A stretch of 64,000 nucleotides of DNA, from the NCBI RefSeq assembly GCF_954871325.1, contig NW_027051069.1, forward strand, positions 1-64,000, written 5' to 3'. Under the pieces are notes generated by a model. The model had not been told where the DNA came from and did no database searches. It worked only from the letters and a program-made list of their open reading frames with translations. The position numbers and the translations under genes are program-made. Below, piece by piece: positions 38,917-53,127 of this stretch. The stretch's first letter is position 1. Every line of letters starts with the position of its first letter. The stretch comes from Gordionus sp. m RMFG-2023 (Eukaryota; Nematomorpha; Gordioida; Chordodea; Parachordodidae).

Positions 38917-41900
38917 CATCTAAGCGGTTTTGGATAGAGAATTATATTCTGAGTTCAAAGATATATATATATTCAAAATTACGTTTAAGATGTTAGCATT
39001 TCCCCTATAAATGTCTTTCGTGACAAAATATTTATTTTGTGAACCGGAAACGTAAAAAAATACATCTAAGCAGTTTTGGATAGAGAATTAAATTCTGAGT
39101 TCAATGATATAAACAAAATTATGTTTAAGATGTTAGACTTTCCCCTATAAATATCTTTCGCGACAAAAAAATTATTATGTGAACCGGAAACGTAAAAAAA
39201 TACATCTAAGCTGTTTTCGATAGAGAATTAAATCCTGAGTTCAATGATATAATTATATTCAAAATTATGTTTAAGATATTAGCCTTTCCCCGTTAAAAGT
39301 CTTTCGCGAAAAAATATTTATTTTGTGAACCGGAAACTTTAAAAATTACATCTAAGCGGTTTTGGATAGAGAATTATATTCTCAGTTCAATGATATAAAT
39401 ATATTCAAAATTACGTTTAAGATGTTATCATTTCCTATTTAAATGTCTTTCGTGACAAAACCGGAATAGTAGAAAAATACATCTAAGCAGTTTTGGATAG
39501 AGAATTAAATTCTGAGTTCAATGATATAAATATATTCAAGATTACGTTTAAGATGTTAGCCTTTCCCCTATAAATGAATTTCGCGACAAAATATTTATTT
39601 TGTGAACCGGAAAATTAAAAATTACATCTAAGCGGTTTTGGATAGAGAATTATATCCTGAGTTCAATGATATAAATATATTCAAAATTACGTTTAAGATG
39701 TTAGCATTTCCCCTATAAATGTCTTTCGCGACAAAATATTTATTTTGTGAACCGGAAACGTAAAAAAATACATCTAAACGGTTTTGGATAGAGAATTAAA
39801 TTCTAAGTTCAATGATATAATTATATTCAAAATTATGTTTAAGATGTTAGTATTTGACCTATAAATGTCTTTAGCGACAAAATATTATTTTTGTGAACCG
39901 GAAACGTAAAAAAATACCTCTAAACGGTTTTAGATAGAGAATTATGTTCTGAGTTCAATGATATAAATATATTCAAAATTACGTTTAAGATGTTAGCATT
40001 TCCCCTATAAATGTCTTTCGTGACAAAATATTTATTTTGTGAACCGGAAACGTAAAAAAATACATCTAAGCAGTTTTGGATAGAGAATTAAATTCTGAGT
40101 TCAATGATATAAACAAAATTATGTTTAAGATGTTAGACCTTCCCCTATAAATGTATTTCGCGACAAAATATTATTTTGTGAACCTGAAACGTAAAAAAAT
40201 ACATCTAAACGGTTTTCGATAGAAAATTAAATTCTGAGTTCAATGATATAAATATATTCAAAATTACGTTTAAGATGTTAGCCTTTACCTTATAAATGTC
40301 TTTCGCGACAAATAATTTATTTTGTGAACTGGAAACGTAAAAAAATACATCTAAGCGGTTTTGGATAGAGAATTAAATTCTGAGTTCAATGATATAAACA
40401 AAATTACGTTTAAGATGTTAGACTTTCCCCTATAAATGTCTTTCGCGACAAAAAAATTATCATGTGAACCGGAAACGTAAAAAAATACATCTAAGCTGTT
40501 TTTGATAGAGAATTAAATTCTGAGTTCAATGATATAAATATATTAAAAATTACGTTTAAGATGTTAGCCTTTACCTTATAAATGTCTTTCGCTACAAATT
40601 ATTTATTTTGTGAACCGGAAACGTAAAAAAATACATCTAAGCGGTTTTGGATAGAGAATTAAATTCTGAGTTCAATGATTAAATTATATTCAAAATTACG
40701 TTTAAGATGTTAGCCTTTCCCCAATAAATGTCTTTCCCGACAAAAAATTATTTTGTGAACCGGAAATGTAAAAAATTACATCTAAGCGGTTTTGGATAGA
40801 GAATTAAATTCTGAGTTCAATGATTAAATTATATTAAAAATTACGTTTAAGATGTTAGCCTTTGCCCTATAAATGTCTTTCGCGACAAAATATTTATTTT
40901 GTGAACCGGAAACGTAAAAAAATAGATCTAAACGGTTTTGGATAGAGAATTAAATTCTGAGTTCAATGATATAATTATATTCAAAATTATGTTTAAGATG
41001 TTAGCATTTCATCTATAAATGTCTTTCGCGACAAAATATTTATTTTGTGAACCGGAAACGTAAAAAAACTCATCTAAGCGGTTTTGGATAGAGAATTACA
41101 TTCTGAGTTCAATGATATAAATATTCAAAATTACGTTTAAGATGTTAGCCTTTCCCCTATAAATGTATTTCGCGACAAATTATTTATTTGGTGAACCGGA
41201 AACGTAAAAAAATACATCTAAACGGTTTTGGATAGAGAATTATATTATCAGTTCAATGATATAAATATATTCAAAATTACGTTTAAGATGTTAGTATTTC
41301 CCCTATAAATGTCTTTGACAAAATATTTATTTTGTGAACCGTAAACGTAAAAAAATACATCTAAACGGTTTGGGATAGAGAATTAAATTCTGAGTTCAAT
41401 GATATAAATATATTCAAGATTACGTTTAAGATGTTAGCCTTTCCCCTATAAATGAATTTCGCGACAAAATATTTATTTTGTGAACCGGAAAATTAAAAAT
41501 TACATCTAAGCGGTTTTGGATAGAGAATTATATCCTGAGTTCAATGATATAAATATATTCAAAATTACGTTTAAGATGTTAGCATTTCCCCTATAAATGT
41601 CTTTCGCGACAAAATATTTATTTTGTGAACCGGAAACGTAAAAAAATACATCTAAACGGTTTTGGATAGAGAATTAAATTCTAAGTTCAATGATATAATT
41701 ATATTCAAAATTATGTTTAAGATGTTAGTATTTGACCTATAAATGTCTTTAGCGACAAAATATTATTTTTGTGAACCGGAAACGTAAAAAAATACCTCTA
41801 AACGGTTTTAGATAGAGAATTATGTTCTGAGTTCAATGATATAAATATATTCAAAATTACGTTTAAGATGTTAGCATTTCCCCTATAAATGTCTTTCGTG

Positions 41901-44900
41901 ACAAAATATTTATTTTGTGAACCGGAAACGTAAAAAAATACATCTAAGCAGTTTTGGATAGAGAATTAAATTCTGAGTTCAATGATATAAACAAAATTAT
42001 GTTTAAGATGTTAGACTTTCCCCTATAAATATCTTTCGCAACAAAAAAATTATTATGTGAACCGGAAACGTAAAAAAATTCATCTAAGCGGTTTTGGATA
42101 GAGAATTATATTCTGAGTTCAAAGATATATATATATTCAAAATTACGTTTAAGATGTTAGCATTTCCCCTATAAATGTCTTTCGTGACAAAATATTTATT
42201 TTGTGAACCGGAAACGTAAAAAAATACATCTAAGCAGTTTTGGATAGAGAATTAAATTCTGAGTTCAATGATATAAACAAAATTATGTTTAAGATGTTAG
42301 ACTTTCCCCTATAAATATCTTTCGCGACAAAAAAATTATTATGTGAACCGGAAACGTAAAAAAATACATCTAAGCTGTTTTCGATAGAGAATTAAATCCT
42401 GAGTTCAATGATATAATTATATTCAAAATTATGTTTAAGATATTAGCCTTTCCCCGTTAAAAGTCTTTCGCGAAAAAATATTTATTTTGTGAACCGGAAA
42501 CTTTAAAAATTACATCTAAGCGGTTTTGGATAGAGAATTATATTCTCAGTTCAATGATATAAATATATTCAAAATTACGTTTAAGATGTTATCATTTCCT
42601 ATTTAAATGTCTTTCGTGACAAAACCGGAATAGTAGAAAAATACATCTAAGCAGTTTTGGATAGAGAATTAAATTCTGAGTTCAATGATATAAACAAAAT
42701 TACGTTTAAGATGTTAGACTTTCCCCTATAAATGTCTTTCGCGACAAAAAAATTATTATGTGAACCGGAAAAGTAAAAAAATACATCTAAGCTGTTTTCG
42801 ATAGAGAATTAAATTCTGAGTTCAATGATATAATTATATTCAAAATTATGTTTAAGATGTTAGCCTTTCCCCGTTAAAAGTCTTTCGCGACAAAAAATTT
42901 ATTTTGTGAACCGGAAACCTTAAAAATTACATCTAAGCGGTTTTGGATAGAGAATTAAATTCTGAGTTCAATGATATAAATATATTCAAAATTACGTTTA
43001 AGATGTTAGACTTTCCCCTATAATAGTCTTTCGCGACAAAAAAATTATTATTTGAACCGGAAACGTAAAAAAATACATCTAAGCTGTTTTCGATAGAGAA
43101 TTAAATTCTGAGTTGAATGATATAATTATATACAAAATTATGTTTACGATGTTAGCATTTCCCCGTTAAAAGTCTTTCGCGACAAAAAATTTATTTTGTG
43201 AACCGGAAAGAAACCTTAAAAATTACATCTAAGCGGTTTTGGATAGAGAATTATATCCTGAGTTCAATGATATAAATATATTCAAAATTACGTTTAAGAT
43301 GTTAGCATTTCCCCTATAAATGTCTTTCGCGACAAAATATTTATTTTGTGAACCGGAAACGTAAAAAAATACATCTAAACGGTTTTGGATAGAGAATTAA
43401 ATTCTAAGTTCAATGATATAATTATATTCAAAATTATGTTTAAGATGTTAGCATTTGACCTATAAATGTCTCTAGCGACAAAATATTATTTTTGTGAACC
43501 GGAAACGTAAAAAAATACCTCTAAACGGTTTTAGATAGAGAATTATGTTCTGAGTTCAATGATATAAATATATTCAAAATTACGTTTAAGATGTTAGCAT
43601 TTCCCCTATAAATGTCTTTCGTGACAAAATATTTATTTTGTGAACCGGAAACGTAAAAAAATACATCTAAGCAGTTTTGGATAGAGAATTAAATTCTGAG
43701 TTCAATGATATAAACAAAATTATGTTTAAGATGTTAGACTTTCCCCTATAAATATCTTTCGCAACAAAAAAATTATTATGTGAACCGAAAACGTAAAAAA
43801 ATTCATCTAAGCGGTTTTGGATAGAGAATTATATTCTGAGTTCAAAGATATAAATATATTCAATAATTACGTTTAAGATGTTAGCATTTCCCCTATAAAT
43901 GTCTTTCGTGACAAAATATTTATTTTGTGAACCGGAAACGTAAAAAAATATATCTAAGCAGTTTTGGATAGAGAATTAAATTCTGAGTTCAATGATATAA
44001 ACAAAATTATGTTTAAGATGTTAGACTTTCCCCTATAAATATCTTTCGCAACAAAAAAATTATTATGTGAACCGGAAACGTAAAAAAATTCATCTAAGCG
44101 GTTTTGGGTAGAGAATTATATTCTGAGTTCAAAGATATAAATATATTCAAAATTACGTTTAAGATGTTAGCATTTCCCCTATAAATGTCTTTCGTGACAA
44201 AATATTTATTTTGTGAACCGGAAACGTAAAAAAATACATCTAAGCAGTTTTGGATAGAGAATTAAATTCTGAGTTCAATGATATAAACAAAATTATGTTT
44301 AAGATGTTAGACTTTCCCCTATAAATATCTTTCGCGACAAAAAAATTATTATGTGAACCGGAAACGTAAAAAAATACATCTAAGCTGTTTTCGATAGAGA
44401 ATTAAATCCTGAGTTCAATGATATAATTATATTCAAAATTATGTTTAAGATATTAGCCTTTCCCCGTTAAAAGTCTTTCGCGAAAAAATATTTATTTTGT
44501 GAACCGGAAACTTTAAAAATTACATCTAAGCGGTTTTGGATAGAGAATTATATTCTCAGTTCAATGATATAAATATATTCAAAATTACGTTTAAGATGTT
44601 ATCATTTCCTATATAAATGTCTTTCGTGACAAAACCGGAATAGTAGAAAAATACATCTAAGCAGTTTTGGATAGAGAATTAAATTCTGAGTTCAATGATA
44701 TAAACAAAATTACGTTTAAGATGTTAGACTTTCCCCTATAAATGTCTTTCGCGACAAAAAAATTATTATGTGAACCGGAAAAGTAAAAAAATACATCTAA
44801 GCTGTTTTCGATAGAGAATTAAATTCTGAGTTCAATGATATAATTATATTCAAAATTATGTTTAAGATGTTAGCCTTTCCCCGTTAAAAGTCTTTCGCGA

Positions 44901-47900
44901 CAAAAAATTTATTTTGTGAACCGGAAACCTTAAAAATTACATCTAAGCGGTTTTGGATAGAGAATTAAATTCTGAGTTCAATGATATAAATATATTCAAA
45001 ATTACGTTTAAGATGTTAGCATTTCCCCTATAAATGTCTTTCGCGACAAAATATTTATTTTGTGAACCGGAAACGTAAAAAAATACATCTAAACGGTTTT
45101 GGATAGAGAATTAAATTCTAAGTTCAATGATATAATTATATTCAAAATTATGTTTAAGATGTTAGCATTTGACCTATAAATGTCTTTAGCGACAAAATAT
45201 TATTTTTGTGAACCGGAAACCTAAAAAAATACCTCTAAACGGTTTTAGATAGAGAATTATGTTCTGAGTTCAATGATATAAATATATTCAAAATTACGTT
45301 TAAGATGTTAGCATTTCCCCTATAAATGTCTTTCGTGACAAAATATTTATTTTGTGAACCGGAAACGTAAAAAAATACATCTAAGCAGTTTTGGATAGAG
45401 AATTAAATTCTGAGTTCAATGATATAAACAAAATTATGTTTAAGATGTTAGACTTTCCCCTATAAATATCTTTCGCAACAAAAAAATTATTATGTGAACC
45501 GGAAACGTAAAAAAATTCATCTAAGCGGTTTTGGATAGAGAATTATATTCTGAGTTCAAAGATATAAATATATTCAAAATTACGTTTAAGATGTTAGCAT
45601 TTCCCCTATAAATGTCTTTCGTGACAAAATATTTATTTTGTGAACCGGAAACGTAAAAAAATACATCTAAACGGTTTGGGATAGAGAATTAAATTCTGAG
45701 TTCAATGATATAAATATATTCAAGATTACGTTTAAGATGTTAGCCTTTCCCCTATAAATGAATTTCGCGACAAAAAAATTATTATGTGAACCGGAAAAGT
45801 AAAAAAATACATCTAAGCTGTTTTGGATAGAGAATTAAATTCTGAGTTCAATGATATAATTATATTCAAAATTATGTTTAAGATGTTAGCCTTTCTCCGT
45901 TAAAAGTCTTTCGCGACAAAAAATTTATTTTGTGAACTGGAAACCTTAAAAATTACATCTAAGCGGTTTTGGATAGAGAATAATATTCTCAGTTCAATGA
46001 TATAAATATATTCAAAAATACGTTAAAGATGTTAGCATTTCCCATATAAATGTCTTTCGCGACAAAATAGTTATTTTGTGAACCGGAAACGTAAATAAAT
46101 ACATCTAAGCAGTTTTGGATAGAGAATTAAATTCTGAGTTCAATGATATAAACAAAATTATGTTTAAGATGTTAGACTTTCCCCTATAAATATCTTTCGC
46201 AACAAAAAAATTATTATGTGAACCGGAAACGTAAAAAAATTCATCTAAGCGGTTTTGGATAGAGAATTATATTCTGAGTTCAAAGATATAAATATATTCA
46301 AAATTACGTTTAAGATGTTAGCATTTCCCCTATAAATGTCTTTCGTGACAAAATATTTATTTTGTGAACCGGAAACGTAAAAAAATACATCTAAACGGTT
46401 TGGGATAGAGAATTATATTCTGAGTTCAAAGATATAAATATATTCAAAATTACGTTTAAGATGTTAGCATTTCCCCTATAAATGTCTTTCGCGACAAAAA
46501 ATTTATTTTGTGAACCGGAAACCTTAAAAATTACATCTAAGCGGTTTTGGATAGAGAATAATATTCTCAGTTCAATGATATAAATATATTCAAAAATACG
46601 TTAAAGATGTTAGACTTTCCCCTATAAATGTCTTTCGCGACAAAATATTTATTTTGTGAACCGGAAACGTAAAAAAATACATCTAAGCGGTTTTAGATAG
46701 AGAATTATATTATCAGTTCAATGATATAAATATATTCAAAATTACGTTTAAGATGTTAGTATTTCCCCTATAAATGTCTTTGACAAAATATTTATTTTGT
46801 GAACCGTAAACGTAAAAAAATACATCTAAACGGTTTGGGATAGAGAATTAAATTCTGAGTTCAATGATATAAATATATTCAAGATTACGTTTAAGATGTT
46901 AGACTTTCCCCTATAATAGTCTTTCGCGACAAAAAAATTATTATTTGAACCGGAAACGTAAAAAAATACATCTAAGCTGTTTTTGATAGAGAATTAAATT
47001 CTGAGTTCAATGATATAAATATATTAAAAATTACGTTTAAGATGTTAGCCTTTACCTTATAAATGTCTTTCGCTATAAAAAATTATTTTGTGAACAGGAA
47101 ATGTAAAAAATTACATCTAAGCGGTTTTGGATAGCGAATTAAATTCTGAGTTCAATGATTAAATTTTATTAAAAATTACGTTTAAGATGTTAGCCTTTGC
47201 CCTATAAATGTCTTTCGCCACAAAATATTTATTTTGTGAACCGGAAACGTAAAAAAATAGATCTAAACGGTTTTGGATAGAGAATTAAATTCTGAGTTCA
47301 ATTATATAATTATATTCAAAATTACGTTTAAGATGTTAGCCTTTCCCCTATAAATGTATTTCGCGACAAATTATTTATTTGGTGAACCGGAAACGTAAAA
47401 AAATACATCTAAACGGTTTTGGATAGAGAATTATATTATCAGTTCAATGATATAAATATATTCAAAATTACGTTTAAGATGTTAGCCTTTCCCCTATAAA
47501 TGAATTTCGCGACAAAATATTTATTTTGTGAACCGGAAAATTAAAAATTACATCTAAGCGGTTTTGGATAGAGAATTAAATTCTGAGTTCAATGATATAA
47601 ATATATTCAAAATTACGTTTAAGATGTTAGACTTTCCCCTATAATAGTCTTTCGCGACAAAAAAATTATTATTTGAACCGGAAACGTAAAAAAATACATC
47701 TAAGCTGTTTTCGATAGAGAATTAAATTCTGAGTTGAATGATATAATTATATACAAAATTATGTTTACGATGTTAGCATTTCCCCGTTAAAAGTCTTTCG
47801 CGACAAAAAATTTATTTTGTGAACCGGAAACCTTAAAAATTACATCTAAGCGGTTTTGGATAGAGAATTATATCCTGAGTTCAATGATATAAACAAAATT

Positions 47901-50592
47901 ATGTTTAAGATGTTAGACTTTCCCCTATAAATATCTTTCGCAACAAAAAAATTATTATGTGAACCGAAAACGTAAAAAAATTCATCTAAGCGGTTTTGGA
48001 TAGAGAATTATATTCTGAGTTCAAAGATATAAATATATTCAAAATTACGTTTAAGATGTTAGCATTTCCCCTATAAATGTCTTTCGTGACAAAATATTTA
48101 TTTTGTGAACCGGAAACGTAAAAAAATACATCTAAGCAGTTTTGGATAGAGAATTAAATTCTGAGTTCAATGATATAAACAAAATTATGTTTAAGATGTT
48201 AGACTTTCCCCTATAAATATCTTTCGCAACAAAAAAATTATTATGTGAACCGGAAACGTAAAAAAATTCATCTAAGCGGTTTTGGATAGAGAATTATATT
48301 CTGAGTTCAAAGATATAAATATATTCAAAATTACGTTTAAGATGTTAGCATTTCCCCTATAAATGTCTTTCGTGACAAAATATTTATTTTGTGAACCGGA
48401 AACGTAAAAAAATACATCTAAGCAGTTTTGGATAGAGAATTAAATTCTGAGTTCAATGATATAAACAAAATTATGTTTAAGATGTTAGACTTTCCCCTAT
48501 AAATATCTTTCGCGACAAAAAAATTATTATGTGAACCGGAAACGTAAAAAAATACATCTAAGCTGTTTTCGATAGAGAATTAAATCCTGAGTTCAATGAT
48601 ATAATTATATTCAAAATTATGTTTAAGATATTAGCCTTTCCCCGTTAAAAGTCTTTCGCGAAAAAATATTTATTTTGTGAACCGGAAACTTTAAAAATTA
48701 CATCTAAGCGGTTTTGGATAGAGAATTATATTCTCAGTTCAATGATATAAATATATTCAAAATTACGTTTAAGATGTTATCATTTCCTATATAAATGTCT
48801 TTCGTGACAAAACCGGAATAGTAGAAAAATACATCTAAGCAGTTTTGGATAGAGAATTAAATTCTGAGTTCAATGATATAAACAAAATTACGTTTAAGAT
48901 GTTAGACTTTCCCCTATAAATGTCTTTCGCGACAAAAAAATTATTATGTGAACCGGAAAAGTAAAAAAATACATCTAAGCTGTTTTCGATAGAGAATTAA
49001 ATTCTGAGTTCAATGATATAATTATATTCAAAATTATGTTTAAGATGTTAGCCTTTCCCCGTTAAAAGTCTTTCGCGACAAAAAATTTATTTTGTGAACC
49101 GGAAACCTTAAAAATTACATCTAAGCGGTTTTGGATAGAGAATTAAATTCTGAGTTCAATGATATAAATATATTCAAAATTACGTTTAAGATGTTAGCAT
49201 TTCCCCTATAAATGTCTTTCGCGACAAAATATTTATTTTGTGAACCGGAAACGTAAAAAAATACATCTAAACGGTTTTGGATAGAGAATTAAATTCTAAG
49301 TTCAATGATATAATTATATTCAAAATTATGTTTAAGATGTTAGCATTTGACCTATAAATGTCTTTAGCGACAAAATATTATTTTTGTGAACCGGAAACCT
49401 AAAAAAATACCTCTAAACGGTTTTAGATAGAGAATTATGTTCTGAGTTCAATGATATAAATATATTCAAAATTACGTTTAAGATGTTAGCATTTCCCCTA
49501 TAAATGTCTTTCGTGACAAAATATTTATTTTGTGAACCGGAAACGTAAAAAAATACATCTAAGCAGTTTTGGATAGAGAATTAAATTCTGAGTTCAATGA
49601 TATAAACAAAATTATGTTTAAGATGTTAGACTTTCCCCTATAAATATCTTTCAACAAAAAAATTATTATGTGAACCGGAAACGTAAAAAAATTTATCTAA
49701 GCGGTTTTGGATAGAGAATTATATTCTGAGTTCAAAGATATAAATATATTCAAAATTACGTTTAAGATGTTAGCATTTCCCCTATAAATGTCTTTCGTGA
49801 CAAAATATTTATTTTGTGAACCGGAAACGTAAAAAAATACATCTAAGCAGTTTTGGATAGAGAATTAAATTCTGAGTTCAATGATATAAACAAAATTACG
49901 TTTAAGATGTTAGACTTTCCCCTATAAATGTCTTTCGCGACAAAAAAATTATTATGTGAACCGGAAAAGTAAAAAAATACATCTAAGCTGTTTTCGATAG
50001 AGAATTAAATTCTGAGTTCAATGATATAATTATATTCAAAATTATGTTTAAGATGTTAGCCTTTCTCCGTTAAAAGTCTTTCGCGACAAAAAATTTATTT
50101 TGTGAACTGGAAACCTTAAAAATTACATCTAAGCGGTTTTGGATAGAGAATAATATTCTCAGTTCAATGATTTAAATATATTCAAAAATACGTTAAAGAT
50201 GTTAGCATTTCCCATATAAATGTCTTTCGCGACAAAATAGTTATTTTGTGAACCGGAAACGTAAATAAATACATCTAAGCAGTTTTGGATAGAGAATTAA
50301 ATTCTGAGTTCAATGATATAAACAAAATTATGTTTAAGATGTTAGACTTTCCCCTATAAATATCTTTCGCGACAAAAAAATTATTATGTGAACCGGAAAC
50401 GTAAAAAAATACATCTAAGCTGTTTTCGATAGAGAATTAAATCCTGAGTTCAATGATATAATTATATTCAAAATTATGTTTAAGATGTTAGCCTTTCCCC
50501 GTTAAAAGTCTTTCGCGAAAAAATATTTATTTTGTGAACCGGAAACTTTAAAAATTACATCTAAGCGGTTTTGGATAGAGAATTATATTCTC
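38812..50592. repeat. 11.78-kb tandem duplication, copy 2
   Basis: Directly abuts copy 1, with the same 82-monomer order and the same private variants (for example ggaaagaaacc at 43206). The only difference I noticed is a 2-bp loss at about 49652 (tttcaac against tttcgcaac), which lowers the offset to 11781 for the rest. I did not compare every base. Near-identity over this length, among monomers that differ widely from each other, implies a very recent event or an assembly artefact. Confidence 0.93.
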
Positions 50593-53127
50593 AGTTCAAT
50601 GATATAAATATATTCAAAATTACGTTTAAGATGTTATCATTTCCTATATAAATGTCTTTCGTGACAAAACCGGAATAGTAGAAAAATACATCTAAGCAGT
50701 TTTGGATAGAGAATTAAATTCTGAGTTCAATGATATAAACAAAATTACGTTTAAGATGTTAGACTTTCCCCTATAAATGTCTTTCGCGACAAAAAAATTA
50801 TTATGTGAACCGGAAAAGTAAAAAAATACATCTAAGCTGTTTTCGATAGAGAATTAAATTCTGAGTTCAATGATATAATTATATTCAAAATTATGTTTAA
50901 GATGTTAGCCTTTCCCCGTTAAAAGTCTTTCGCGACAAAAAATTTATTTTGTGAACCGGAAACCTTAAAAATTACATCTAAGCGGTTTTGGATAGAGAAT
51001 TAAATTCTGAGTTCAATGATATAAATATATTCAAAATTACGTTTAAGATGTTAGCATTTCCCCTATAAATGTCTTTCGCGACAAAATATTTATTTTGTGA
51101 ACCGGAAACGTAAAAAAATACATCTAAACGGTTTTGGATAGAGAATTAAATTCTAAGTTCAATGATATAATTATATTCAAAATTATGTTTAAGATGTTAG
51201 CATTTGACCTATAAATGTCTTTAGCGACAAAATATTATTTTTGTGAACCGGAAACCTAAAAAAATACCTCTAAACGGTTTTAGATAGAGAATTATGTTCT
51301 GAGTTCAATGATATATATATATTCAAAATTACGTTTAAGATGTTAGCATTTCCCCTATAAATGTCTTTCGTGACAAAATATTTATTTTGTGAACCGGAAA
51401 CGTAAAAAAATACATCTAAGCAGTTTTGGATAGAGAATTAAATTCTGAGTTCAATGATATAAACAAAATTATGTTTAAGATGTTAGACTTTCCCCTATAA
51501 ATATCTTTCGCAACAAAAAAATTATTATGTGAACCGGAAACGTAAAAAAATTTATCTAAGCGGTTTTGGATAGAGAATTATATTCTGAGTTCAAAGATAT
51601 AAATATATTCAAAATTACGTTTAAGATGTTAGCATTTCCCCTATAAATGTCTTTCGTGACAAAATATTTATTTTGTGAACCGGAAACGTAAAAAAATACA
51701 TCTAAGCAGTTTTGGATAGAGAATTAAATTCTGAGTTCAATGATATAAACAAAATTACGTTTAAGATGTTAGACTTTCCCCTATAAATATCTTTCGCGAC
51801 AAAAAAATTATTATGTGAACCGGAAACGTAAAAAAATACATCTAAGCTGTTTTCGATAGAGAATTAAATCCTGAGTTCAATGATATAATTATATTCAAAA
51901 TTATGTTTAAGATGTTAGCCTTTCCCCGTTAAAAGTCTTTCGCGAAAAAATATTTATTTTGTGAACCGGAAACTTTAAAAATTACATCTAAGCGGTTTTG
52001 GATAGAGAATTATATTCTCAGTTCAATGATATAAATATATTCAAAATTACGTTTAAGATGTTATCATTTCCTATATAAATGTCTTTCGTGACAAAACCGG
52101 AATAGTAGAAAAATACATCTAAGCAGTTTTGGATAGAGAATTAAATTCTGAGTTCAATGATATAAACAAAATTACGTTTAAGATGTTAGACTTTCCCATA
52201 TAAATGTCTTTCGCGACAAAAAAATTATTATGTGAACCGGAAAAGTAAAAAAATACATCTAAGCTGTTTTCGATAGAGAATTAAATTCTGAGTTCAATGA
52301 TATAATTATATTCAAAATTATGTTTAAGATGTTAGCCTTTCCCCGTTAAAAGTCTTTCGCGACAAAAAATTTATTTTGTGAACCGGAAACCTTAAAAATT
52401 ACATCTAAGCGGTTTTGGATAGAGAATAATATTCTCAGTTCAATGATATAAATATATTCAAAAATACGTTAAAGATGTTAGACTTTCCCCTATAAATGTC
52501 TTTCGCGACAAAATATTTATTTTGTGAACCGGAAAAGTAAAAAAATACATCTAAGCGGTTTTAGATAGAGAATTATATTATCAGTTCAATGATATAAATA
52601 TATTCAAAATTACGTTTAAGATGTTAGTATTTCCCCTATAAATGTCTTTGACAAAATATTTATTTTGTGAACCGTAAACGTAAAAAAATACATCTAAACG
52701 GTTTGGGATAGAGAATTAAATTCTGAGTTCAATGATATAAATATATTCAAGATTACGTTTAAGATGTTAGACTTTCCCCTATAATAGTCTTTCGCGACAA
52801 AAAAATTATTATTTGAACCGGAAACGTAAAAAAATACATCTAAGCTGTTTTTGATAGAGAATTAAATTCTGAGTTCAATGATATAAATATATTAAAAATT
52901 ACGTTTAAGATGTTAGCCTTTACCTTATAAATGTCTTTCGCTATAAAAAATTATTTTGTGAACAGGAAATGTAAAAAATTACATCTAAGCGGTTTTGGAT
53001 AGCGAATTAAATTCTGAGTTCAATGATTAAATTTTATTAAAAATTACGTTTAAGATGTTAGCCTTTGCCCTATAAATGTCTTTCGCCACAAAATATTTAT
53101 TTTGTGAACCGGAAACGTAAAAAAATA
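50593..53127. repeat. Block collinear with 8.3-10.3 kb
   Basis: Order I J K L/N O P E F G H I J K R' C D/L S T. From O (51121) to T (52982) every start equals the matching start at 8305-10166 plus 42816 bp, including the tatatatatt variant of P. J at 52116 has cccatataaatg, a private change. T is followed by O at 53128, where the 10-kb counterpart continues to A/B, so seven monomers are absent. Confidence 0.85.
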
